Assembly (NCBI GenBank): GCA_021833045.1
Contig: JAKBGP010000123.1
Span: 1 to 6,517 of the forward strand
Length of the DNA stretch: 6,517 bases
Reading direction: 5' to 3'
Source: Thermoplasmata archaeon
GTDB taxonomy: Archaea; Thermoplasmatota; Thermoplasmata; Thermoplasmatales; Thermoplasmataceae
Positions 1 through 5,864 of this stretch are shown in pieces (position 1 is the stretch's first letter; each line of letters starts with the position of its first letter). The notes beneath the pieces were generated by a model. It had not been told where the DNA came from. It did not search any database and was given only the letters and a program-made list of their open reading frames with translations. The position numbers were made by a program, and so were the translations under genes.

Positions 1-288
1 ATGCTTCAGAAATACAACTGGAATATAAACGAATTCGACCTTGTTGAGCACAATGAGGCATTTTCAGGAGGATGTATTCTTTTAAGGGATCAGCTGGGTA
101 TTGATAATGACAGATTCAATGTGAATGGAGGGGCTATCGCTTTTGGTCATCCTCTGGGGAGCAGTGGTTCCAGAATAGTGGTAACATTACTTCATGCCTT
201 GCGACAGAGAAAAATGAATAAAGGTATTGCTACCTTATGTCATGGGGGAGGAGGAGGTCATTCTATGGCAATAGAGGTGGTTAATTGA
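1..288 (+). CDS. Thiolase (acetyl-CoA C-acyltransferase), C-terminal fragment
   Basis: This is the last 95 residues of a thiolase. The family is usually about 390 residues long, so the gene begins upstream and the ATG at position 1 is probably an internal methionine. Visible motifs are NEAF (residues 18-21), the second thiolase signature around residues 41-58 (NGGAIAFGHP, then SGSR) with the catalytic His at residue 50, and the glycine-rich C-terminal signature with the catalytic Cys at residue 80 followed by five glycines. The fold matches bacterial-type (AtoB/FadA-like) thiolases rather than the SCP2-type archaeal enzyme linked to mevalonate synthesis. It would cleave 3-ketoacyl-CoA to acetyl-CoA and a shortened acyl-CoA, or condense in reverse. 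Its TGA stop overlaps the TTG start of the next gene by 4 nt. Chain-length preference cannot be read from the sequence. Confidence 0.93.
   Translation: MLQKYNWNINEFDLVEHNEAFSGGCILLRDQLGIDNDRFNVNGGAIAFGHPLGSSGSRIVVTLLHALRQRKMNKGIATLCHGGGGGHSMAIEVVN
274..280 (+). promoter_or_regulatory. Ribosome binding site for the TTG-started dehydrogenase
   Basis: GAGGTGG lies 4 nt upstream of the TTG at 285, inside the last codons of the thiolase gene. It supports the TTG start and coupled translation of the dehydrogenase with the thiolase. Confidence 0.65.
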
Positions 289-1133
289 AGTTTTCTGTTG
301 TTGGTTCGGGAACCATGGGTCGTGGAATAGGACAAATTTTTGCACAAAGTGGCTACAATGTTGTTCAGGTAGATGTAAGCAAACAGGCTCTTGACAATGC
401 AAGGGTTGCAATTATTGATTCACTGAATAAGCTTGAAAGGAAAGGATCACTTAAAGATACACCCGATCGGATAATTTCAAGAATGGAATTCACGGATAAT
501 ATGGATTCCATTAGTGAAAGTGACATGGTTATAGAAGCGGTGTTTGAGAGATTAGATATTAAGACTGAAACACTGAAAAGAATTGGAGCAACAGTTGGCA
601 AAAATACAATTATAGGGTCAAACACCTCATCCATATCTATAAATTTACTATCGGCATATGTTGATAATCCTGAAAGATTCATGGGGATTCATTTTTTTAA
701 TCCAGTACCTGTTATGAAGTTAGTGGAACTTGTATCTGGTGAAAAAACTTCATCAGATTTGATGAAGAAAGTGTATGAATTACTTGTAACAATTGGCAAG
801 GATCCAGTAACGGTGAGAGATTTTCCAGGGTTTGTTTCAAACAGGGTACTGATGCCATTAATAAGAGAAGCAATACTTGCTTTTGAAGAATCTGTTGCAA
901 GTGCTTCGGATATAGATAAAACATTTAGACTTGGTATGAATCATCCAATGGGCCCACTGGAACTGGCAGATTTCATAGGTCTGGATGTATGCCAGGATAT
1001 CATGGAAGTATTATATACCAACTACGGAGACCCAAGATTCAAACCACCCATCACCCTTAGAAATCTGGTGAATTCAAAAAAGCTTGGCCGGAAGACTGGT
1101 GAGGGTTTTTATAAATATGAGGTAAAAAAATGA
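285..1133 (+). CDS. 3-hydroxyacyl-CoA (3-hydroxybutyryl-CoA) dehydrogenase
   Basis: A complete 282-residue single-function dehydrogenase, the usual length for the Hbd/PaaH family. It oxidises (S)-3-hydroxyacyl-CoA to 3-ketoacyl-CoA with NAD+. The N-terminal Rossmann motif GSGTMGRG is at residues 7-14, with the acidic residue D30 ending beta-2, which suits NAD rather than NADP. The catalytic motif HFFNP puts the active His at 136 and its partner Glu at 148. Ser115 (NTSS) and Asn186 (SNR) are the other usual active-site residues. The C-terminal helical domain (about 178-282) ends with the typical GRKTGEGFY. The TTG start is forced: an in-frame TAA lies immediately upstream at 282-284, and the next ATG (codon 11) would delete the Rossmann strand. 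It lies in an operon with the thiolase before it and the hydratase after it (ATGA overlap). Exact chain length is unknown. Confidence 0.95.
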   Translation: MKFSVVGSGTMGRGIGQIFAQSGYNVVQVDVSKQALDNARVAIIDSLNKLERKGSLKDTPDRIISRMEFTDNMDSISESDMVIEAVFERLDIKTETLKRIGATVGKNTIIGSNTSSISINLLSAYVDNPERFMGIHFFNPVPVMKLVELVSGEKTSSDLMKKVYELLVTIGKDPVTVRDFPGFVSNRVLMPLIREAILAFEESVASASDIDKTFRLGMNHPMGPLELADFIGLDVCQDIMEVLYTNYGDPRFKPPITLRNLVNSKKLGRKTGEGFYKYEVKK

Positions 1134-1891
1134 AAAATATAATGGTTGAAAAGGAAGGAAGATTGCTGAAAATATTCATAAATAGAGAAAAGAAATTAAA
1201 TCCACTTGATATTGAAACAATAGAAGAGATTGGAGAAGCCCTCAAAGATGAAAAATATATAGGAATTATATCAGGGATGAATAAAGCCTTCAGCGCCGGT
1301 GCAGATATTAATGTTTTTTTGAACCTTGATCCTGTTACAGCTTTCGATTTTTCAAAACGTGGTCACCAGGTCATGGATTTCATAGAAGAAAGGCAAATGC
1401 CAGTTATAGCAGCAATACATGGGTTTGCTCTGGGAGGGGGATTTGAACTTGCGCTTGCATGCGATATAAGAATTGCTCATCCAGACACCTATTTCGGATT
1501 ACCAGAAGTTACCCTGGGAATTATACCGGGATTTGGAGGAACTCAAAGACTCAGGAATCTTGTGGGCGATAACATGGCATTCCAGCTTGCTTCGCTTGGA
1601 ACAAAAGTTGATTCAAACAGGGCACTCAATCTTGGAATTATTAGTGAAATAAACGAGAAATACATGGAAAGAGCCATTGAAATAGGCAAGCAGTATGAAG
1701 CGCTGCCATATGAGTCACTTGCATACATAAAGGAGCTTACAAGAGGTAAGAATAGAGATTTATTTGACAGGGAAAAAGAATATTTCGGAAATATGTTCAA
1801 AACAGAAAATCAAAGAGAAGGTGCCAGGGCATTTATTGAAAAAAGGAAGGCAAATTTCAACACAAAAATAAATAATAGCCTATTTGAATGA
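1130..1891 (+). CDS. Enoyl-CoA hydratase (crotonase family)
   Basis: A complete 253-residue crotonase-fold protein. It should add water across trans-2-enoyl-CoA to give (S)-3-hydroxyacyl-CoA, the substrate of the enzyme encoded just upstream. The oxyanion-hole segments are AFSAGAD (residues 53-59) and HGFALGGGFE (97-106). Both catalytic glutamates of true hydratases are present, Glu106 (GGGFE) and Glu126 (GLPE), which favours hydratase over isomerase or another crotonase activity. PGFGGTQRL (133-141) is also typical. The ATG overlaps the dehydrogenase TGA (ATGA), with GAGGT at 1119-1123 as ribosome binding site 6 nt before it. In many archaea, such as Sulfolobales and haloarchaea, the dehydrogenase and hydratase are fused; here they are separate but translationally coupled. 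Its 3' end overlaps the convergent PLP enzyme gene by 12 bp. Confidence 0.94.
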   Translation: MKNIMVEKEGRLLKIFINREKKLNPLDIETIEEIGEALKDEKYIGIISGMNKAFSAGADINVFLNLDPVTAFDFSKRGHQVMDFIEERQMPVIAAIHGFALGGGFELALACDIRIAHPDTYFGLPEVTLGIIPGFGGTQRLRNLVGDNMAFQLASLGTKVDSNRALNLGIISEINEKYMERAIEIGKQYEALPYESLAYIKELTRGKNRDLFDREKEYFGNMFKTENQREGARAFIEKRKANFNTKINNSLFE

Positions 1892-2890
1892 AATAAATCC
1901 ATCTCTCATTTCTCTAACAGTTGTACTTAGATCCTCAATTTCCATCCCTGTCAATATGCCACTATTGTGGTAGAATTCACTGTATTTTACGCCACTGTCA
2001 GGAAAAACAGTATATACATTTATATTCTCTCTAGATTCTGCAATCTTCAGCGCGCCCATAAAATTTGCACCAGAAGAAAATCCAACAAAAATTCCAAGTT
2101 CTCTGGCCAGTTTTTGAACACCATCACTGGCATCTCGCTCATTAACATTTATCATTTTATCTACCAGAGATATGTTCTTTTCTATGATTGTCTTATCTTT
2201 TGCCTTTAGAAAATTCCTTATTCCCTGAATATACGATGTTTGATCTGACTGAAGCATATAAACTGTTATGGTTGGGCTTCTTCCCTTAAAATATTTAGCG
2301 TTCCCAATTATTGATCCTCCTGTTCCCATTGCAATAGCAACGGCATCTGGCAATTTGCCCATCTGCTTTTCAGATTCAGGGGCAGTAGTATAAACATGAG
2401 ATAGATAATTGAACTCGTTTCCATGCTGATGGAGGCAAACATAAGTCTCTGGTTGTTTCATCGCAATATCAATTGCAGAATTTATAGCAGTCTCAGTGCT
2501 GGTAGTATCTTTTGGTTCATTTGTTTCGATGACAGTTGCTCCAGATTTAATTAATTCTTTCTTTGTCTCTTCAGAAGTCCCTGGAGGAATAAAAAGCATG
2601 GACTTAATCCCAAGTTTCCTGCAGATATTCCCTATTGCGATTCCTGTATTGCCGGACGTCCCTTCTACAATGATCTTGTTTTTAATAGAGTCATCTGTAT
2701 GAATCAGATGGTCGATCATGAAAAAAGCTCCCCTATCCTTAATAGAGCCAAATGGATTGAAATACTCAAGTTTAGAATAAACTGCGGAACCATTAGGCGT
2801 TTCATACTTTAGCATAGGAGTATTACCAAAACCCTGACTGTAAAAGTCATTTGTGATTGTTCTGCAGAGTTTTTCCTTATCTTCGCTCAT
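1880..2890 (-). CDS. PLP-dependent cysteine synthase family protein
   Basis: A complete 336-residue fold-type II PLP enzyme resembling O-acetylserine/O-phosphoserine sulfhydrylases and the catalytic core of cystathionine beta-synthase. The PLP Schiff-base lysine is K51 in SIKDR. The substrate-carboxylate/PLP loop TSGNTG is at 78-83, the phosphate-binding loop MGTGGSIIG at 188-196, FSSGAN at 271-276, and the late FPDSG motif at 296-300, which normally contacts the pyridine ring. The family pattern N-x3-H-x3-T-x2-E is present at about 161-172. No CBS domains or heme site are present. One oddity is that the region after IQGI (221-224), where CysK normally continues with a glycine-rich GAGFIP segment, reads RNFLKAKD, so substrate choice may differ from classical CysK. 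The likely role is cysteine biosynthesis, but a related lyase or threonine-type activity cannot be excluded. It is monocistronic, divergent from the TPR gene. Confidence 0.85.
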   Translation of the reverse strand: MSEDKEKLCRTITNDFYSQGFGNTPMLKYETPNGSAVYSKLEYFNPFGSIKDRGAFFMIDHLIHTDDSIKNKIIVEGTSGNTGIAIGNICRKLGIKSMLFIPPGTSEETKKELIKSGATVIETNEPKDTTSTETAINSAIDIAMKQPETYVCLHQHGNEFNYLSHVYTTAPESEKQMGKLPDAVAIAMGTGGSIIGNAKYFKGRSPTITVYMLQSDQTSYIQGIRNFLKAKDKTIIEKNISLVDKMINVNERDASDGVQKLARELGIFVGFSSGANFMGALKIAESRENINVYTVFPDSGVKYSEFYHNSGILTGMEIEDLSTTVREMRDGFISFK

Positions 2891-2910
2891 AATTCCCCAT
2901 GTAATTTTTC

Positions 2911-2918
2911 GATATTAT
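2911..2918 (-). promoter_or_regulatory. Putative TATA box of the PLP enzyme gene
   Basis: On the minus strand this reads ATAATATC and is centred about 25 nt before the ATG at 2890. That is the spacing expected for a leaderless or near-leaderless archaeal transcript. A GGGGA run also lies 4 nt before the ATG, so some Shine-Dalgarno contribution is possible. The 87-bp gap 2891-2977 must also hold the divergent promoter of the TPR gene; AATTTATC at 2928-2935 and CATATGAATA at 2941-2950 are candidates that I cannot separate. Confidence 0.45.
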
Positions 2919-2977
2919 TGTTTCCTGAATTTATCAGTAACATATGAATAGTTATTTTCAATGAGAGTAAGATTAAT

Positions 2978-4057
2978 TTGTCTGACTACAACAAAGAGAT
3001 AGCTGAAGGGTTTGAATTATTAACCCAGGGAGAATTCGAGAAAAGCCTTGAAAAATTCATTACAGCCATAGAGATTGATTCAACCAGGCCTGATGCCTTT
3101 TCACTGGCTTCAGAGGCATTTGCGCAAATTGGCGATATTGAGAATGCAAAATCTCACGCTGAGCAAGCGTATAAAATGGACTCTGGAAAACCAGAATACG
3201 TGCTTCAGTATGCCTCCATGCTTTATGCAACAGGTGATAGCGAGGAGAGCTTAAAACTCGCAAATGAGGCCCAGAAGAAGGGTGAAATGCCTGAGATACA
3301 TCTTTTGAAAAGCAATATCTATATGGATATGGAGGAAGCCCAGAAAGCTTTAAAGGAAGCTAAAATAGCATTTGAAATGGATAAGAACCCCATATACAGG
3401 ACAAATTATGCCATAGTTCTCAAGGAAAGCGGCAAGATAAAGGAATCGACTGAAATTCTTACTAAGATGATACAGGAAAAACCAGATGATCTGGATGCGC
3501 TTTACTTACTCTTCCAGAATGAACTGGCAGAAGAGCATCTAGATGAAGCAATGAACTATATTACAAAATGTATATCTCTTAATGACTCTGAGCCCCTGTT
3601 CTATTCAGAACTTGCCTCAATGATGGAAGATTTCGAAGATAATGAAAAGGCTGAAAAATATTATAAAAAGGCATTAGAGGTCTCCGACAATGATCCAGAG
3701 ATGGCAATGCAACTTGCAGAATTTTATCAGTCCAAGGATAAATTTCAGGAGGGAATTGATGTTCTGGAAGGGGCACATAGCGATGAAGATCCAGAGTATT
3801 TTTTAATGATGGGAAAACTTCTCCTTGGAAAGAAGGAATACAACAAGGCCTTATCTCATCTGGACATAGTAATTGAAATGGCAGATGACCCAGAGGCTAA
3901 AATTGTAAAAGGGACCTGCTTGATGGAAATAAACAGGTTAAATGATGCTCAATCCATTCTGAAGGAGGCACTAAAGCAAGATTTTCAAACCGAATATGTT
4001 GAGTCTTTGTTAAATCAGATCTGGTGGAAGGAGAATAGCAAGAAATTCAAACTATAA
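2978..4057 (+). CDS. Tetratricopeptide repeat (TPR) protein
   Basis: A 359-residue acidic protein that is almost entirely TPR. Ten consecutive repeats of 32-34 residues can be laid out by eye, starting near residues 5, 39, 73, 106, 139, 173, 207, 241, 273 and 306, most ending in a Pro and carrying the small/aromatic TPR positions (for example A-E-K-Y-Y-K-K-A-L-E in repeat 7). A short basic tail (339-359, ending KKFKL) follows and may act as a capping helix. No signal peptide, membrane segment or enzymatic domain is visible, so it is probably a cytoplasmic scaffold or protein-binding protein; its partner is unknown. The start is TTG: an in-frame TGA lies at 2945-2947 and there is no in-frame ATG or GTG between. 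No strong ribosome binding site is visible, so the exact start is less certain than the frame. Its end overlaps the convergent Rieske gene by 11 bp. Confidence 0.88.
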   Translation: MSDYNKEIAEGFELLTQGEFEKSLEKFITAIEIDSTRPDAFSLASEAFAQIGDIENAKSHAEQAYKMDSGKPEYVLQYASMLYATGDSEESLKLANEAQKKGEMPEIHLLKSNIYMDMEEAQKALKEAKIAFEMDKNPIYRTNYAIVLKESGKIKESTEILTKMIQEKPDDLDALYLLFQNELAEEHLDEAMNYITKCISLNDSEPLFYSELASMMEDFEDNEKAEKYYKKALEVSDNDPEMAMQLAEFYQSKDKFQEGIDVLEGAHSDEDPEYFLMMGKLLLGKKEYNKALSHLDIVIEMADDPEAKIVKGTCLMEINRLNDAQSILKEALKQDFQTEYVESLLNQIWWKENSKKFKL

Positions 4058-4373
4058 TCTCCAGCTCTTCCCCATTTATTTTAACTTCGTATGTTTTCAG
4101 CTTTGAACAATTTGCATAGTCTCCCATTGTTTTAGGAATAGGATTTTCAAGAACATCTCCATTATTTAGATTGAAAATGATATGATGGGAAGGACACATT
4201 ATTCTATCATCAGAAAGGGTTCGACATAGAAACAAAGGCCCACCTTTATGAGGGCATTTTGATTCAAACGCAAAGTATTTTCCATTCTGCTTTAGTATTG
4301 TAATATCTTCCCCGTCAAGTTGAACTCTTTTCCTGTCCTTGGAATCAAATCCATCATTATGTACACTTATCAT
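4047..4373 (-). CDS. Rieske-type [2Fe-2S] ferredoxin-like protein
   Basis: A small Rieske-fold protein of 108 residues from the chosen ATG at 4373. The cluster ligands are visible as C-P-H (Cys40, His42) and, 17 residues later, C-P-S-H (Cys60, His63), in the order CxH...CxxH. The usual GGPL follows the first pair, and the second pair is followed by a variant of the common FDL-TG segment (FNLNNGD). It is soluble, with no membrane anchor and no oxygenase catalytic domain, so it resembles the electron-carrier ferredoxins of oxygenases or the small NirD-type domain. The frame stays open upstream to an ATG at 4475, but that start would overlap trxB by 98 bp; the 4373 start gives the usual family length and a 4-nt gap to trxB. 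It is the last gene of the thioredoxin operon, and I infer an electron-transfer role connected with the reductase. An alternative is an independent housekeeping Rieske protein. Confidence 0.87.
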   Translation of the reverse strand: MISVHNDGFDSKDRKRVQLDGEDITILKQNGKYFAFESKCPHKGGPLFLCRTLSDDRIMCPSHHIIFNLNNGDVLENPIPKTMGDYANCSKLKTYEVKINGEELEIIV

Positions 4374-4377
4374 ACTT

Positions 4378-5352
4378 TTAGAGAGAGATTTTTGATTTCT
4401 TATTAAGATCAACGAACTTCCAGTCACTTCTGACGGATCCCATTCCCCGTTTCTTGTGAACGTAGTTAATTGCACTTAAAGCAGCTACAGAACCCTGTCC
4501 TGCTGATATGACTGCCTGTTTATAGGGGATATTTGTCACATCTCCTGCAGCAAACACTCCCTCCCTACTTGTTTTTCCGTTCATGTCTATAATGACTTCA
4601 TTTTCTTTGTTCATTTCCACAAATCCCTTCAGCATTCCTGTTTTGGCGATATATCCCATTTCAACAAAAACTGCCTTCACCGGGATCTGTTCAACAGAAC
4701 CATCTTTTTTCTTTAATGACACTGCATTCACGGTCTTATCTCCAAGTATTTCATCCACTTCAGATTCATAAAGGAATTTTACGTTTTCCAGCGATCTTGC
4801 CTCTGCGATCATGTCCTCTGAACCTGAAATACGATTTGCCTTCTGAGTTACATAAACCTTTGAAGCTACAGTCCCAAGATATAGGGCTGCCTGCAGTGCG
4901 TGATCTCCTGCTCCAGCAACGAGAACATCCTTGTTTTTATACAGTGGCCCATCGCAGATAGAGCAGTAGGAAACACCTCTTCCCTTATATTTCTCCTCTC
5001 CTTTACTACCAAGATCCCTCGGAGTTTTACCAAAGGCAAGTATGAGTGCATCGCATTCATACTGCTCTTCTACACCTTTCAAGATGAACTGATTATCAGA
5101 CTCAGTAACAGTTCTAATTTCATCATATGAAAATTCCGTACCGTACATCTGAGCCTGTGCCTGAAATTTAGAAGCTAAATCAAATCCTGAAATGCTCTCA
5201 AAACCCGGATAATTTTGGATGTCAGTTGTAAGCAATCCCTGCCCCCCTATATCCTTTGTAACCACAAGCGTCTTCATCCCCTGCCTTGATGAATATATGG
5301 CAGCGGATAACCCAGCAAAGGCACCACCTATTACAATAATATCGTATTTCAT
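4378..5352 (-). CDS. trxB: Thioredoxin reductase (flavoprotein), atypical nucleotide site
   Basis: A 324-residue low-molecular-weight thioredoxin reductase that would reduce the disulfide of thioredoxin, encoded by the gene immediately upstream. The N-terminal FAD motif is GGAFAG (residues 9-14), with Ala where the second glycine of GxGxxG normally sits. The redox-active disulfide is CSIC (130-133) followed by DG, in the usual TrxR position. The second dinucleotide loop is GAGDHA (147-152). The C-terminal FAD motif is FAAGD (267-271), followed by KQAVISAGQG. The classical HRRxxxR NADPH-phosphate motif is replaced by TQKANRI (169-175), so NADPH may not be its donor. Thermoplasma acidophilum thioredoxin reductase is reported not to use NADPH or NADH. 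A roughly 25-residue basic tail follows the normal family end. Its ATG directly abuts the thioredoxin TGA, indicating an operon. Confidence 0.93.
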   Translation of the reverse strand: MKYDIIVIGGAFAGLSAAIYSSRQGMKTLVVTKDIGGQGLLTTDIQNYPGFESISGFDLASKFQAQAQMYGTEFSYDEIRTVTESDNQFILKGVEEQYECDALILAFGKTPRDLGSKGEEKYKGRGVSYCSICDGPLYKNKDVLVAGAGDHALQAALYLGTVASKVYVTQKANRISGSEDMIAEARSLENVKFLYESEVDEILGDKTVNAVSLKKKDGSVEQIPVKAVFVEMGYIAKTGMLKGFVEMNKENEVIIDMNGKTSREGVFAAGDVTNIPYKQAVISAGQGSVAALSAINYVHKKRGMGSVRSDWKFVDLNKKSKISL

Positions 5353-5763
5353 TCAGTTCAACAGCTTCTTGAGTTTAGCATCCAGCATTGTCTTTGGTAC
5401 TGCACCTATGCTCACATCGGCTACCTTTCCGTTTTTGAACATTATCACAGTTGGAATACTGGTGATATTGAAGGACGAACTTACTTCAGGGTTTGCGTCC
5501 ACATCAACCTTTCCAAAAGAGATTTTGCCACTGTACTCATTGGCCAGTTCTTCAACTATGGGAGAGAGAAATCTGCATGGAGCACACCAGGATGCCCAGA
5601 AGTCCACTACCATAATTTTATTTTTCTTAACCTCATCATTGAAAGTTGCATCTGTTAATTCTACCGGTTTCATTACTTTTACCTCCTTTTTCTTATTCTC
5701 ATCTTGAATTCTTGCCATTAACTTTTTCCTTATGTTTTCTAATTCCAAATCGTCTTCTGACAT
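5353..5763 (-). CDS. trxA: Thioredoxin with charged N-terminal extension
   Basis: A 136-residue protein whose residues about 32-136 form a standard thioredoxin domain. The active site is WCAPC (59-63, Cys60 and Cys63), with Ala replacing the common Gly. DFWASW precedes it, the cis-proline is Pro104 (SIPT), and FKNGK (109-113) is typical. It is a cytoplasmic protein-disulfide reductant, presumably recycled by the reductase encoded next. The first 30 residues are a charged helix-like stretch (DDLELENIRKKLMARIQ) that resembles N-termini of other archaeal thioredoxins and of PDCD5-like proteins. This supports the ATG at 5763, which has a TATA-like element upstream. However, Met31 (ATG at 5671-5673) is preceded by a very strong ribosome binding site and would give a canonical 106-residue thioredoxin, and Met16 is a third option. 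The domain call is certain; the start is not. Confidence 0.92.
   Translation of the reverse strand: MSEDDLELENIRKKLMARIQDENKKKEVKVMKPVELTDATFNDEVKKNKIMVVDFWASWCAPCRFLSPIVEELANEYSGKISFGKVDVDANPEVSSSFNITSIPTVIMFKNGKVADVSIGAVPKTMLDAKLKKLLN
5681..5688 (-). promoter_or_regulatory. Strong internal Shine-Dalgarno before thioredoxin Met31
   Basis: The minus strand reads AAGGAGGT, 7 nt before the ATG at 5673 (codon 31 of the long frame). It is the best match to an anti-Shine-Dalgarno consensus that I noticed in the window, and it precedes the start of the compact thioredoxin domain. It may direct a short isoform or mark the real start. It also encodes Lys-Lys-Glu-Val codons, so coincidence is possible. 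Confidence 0.5.
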
Positions 5764-5780
5764 AATTGAATTCTACTGGA

Positions 5781-5788
5781 TATTATAC
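5781..5788 (-). promoter_or_regulatory. Putative TATA box of the thioredoxin operon
   Basis: TATAATAT-like on the minus strand, centred about 22 nt before the ATG at 5763. That spacing is slightly short for a leaderless start (about 25-28 expected). The transcript could therefore begin at, or a few nucleotides inside, the long reading frame, which bears on the choice of thioredoxin start. Confidence 0.5.
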
Positions 5789-5807
5789 TGGAGTTAATCA
5801 ATGTTAC

Positions 5808-5832
5808 GGTTTTGTCAAAAGCATACAAAACC
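5808..5832. promoter_or_regulatory. Inverted repeat, candidate operator between divergent promoters
   Basis: Perfect 8-bp arms, GGTTTTGT (5808-5815) and ACAAAACC (5825-5832), are separated by 9 bp. A second small palindrome, TTTTG-T-CAAAA (5810-5820), is nested in the left half. The right arm abuts the regulator's TATA box and occupies the position of the archaeal B recognition element. The left arm is about 20 bp upstream of the thioredoxin TATA. The position fits an operator bound by a dimeric winged-helix protein, most simply the product of the adjacent gene at 5865. Binding is inferred. Confidence 0.5.
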
Positions 5833-5842
5833 ATATATATAA
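5832..5842 (+). promoter_or_regulatory. TATA box of the winged-helix regulator
   Basis: CATATATATAA is centred about 27-28 nt before the ATG at 5865. That is the expected distance for a leaderless archaeal transcript, and no ribosome binding site is visible before the ATG. This is the clearest promoter in the window. Confidence 0.7.
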
Positions 5843-5864
5843 CTCCATAATATCATAGTAAAGT

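Noticed and set aside
241..260. G-rich run near the end of the thiolase gene as a possible G-quadruplex or regulatory element
   Set aside because: The G runs encode the conserved poly-glycine C-terminal signature of thiolases, which explains them fully.
365..682. Antisense open frame of 105 codons opposite the hydroxyacyl-CoA dehydrogenase
   Set aside because: It lies wholly inside a well-supported gene and encodes a low-complexity Ser/Leu-rich chain with no recognisable domain. The same applies to the antisense frames at 1543-1800, 3060-3263, 3579-3776 and 5219-5707.
2961..3002. A 13-codon ATG reading frame overlapping the start of the TPR gene, possible leader peptide
   Set aside because: It is very short, out of frame with the TPR gene, and has no codon pattern, structure or attenuation-like sequence to support regulation.
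4374..4475. Extended 142-residue version of the Rieske protein starting at 4475
   Set aside because: The extra 34 residues overlap trxB coding sequence by 98 bp and do not look like part of a Rieske fold. The ATG at 4373 gives the normal family length and a 4-nt spacing.
4716..5130. Plus-strand and alternative-frame small open frames opposite trxB
   Set aside because: They are shadows of the reductase reading frame, with no ribosome site, promoter or protein motif.
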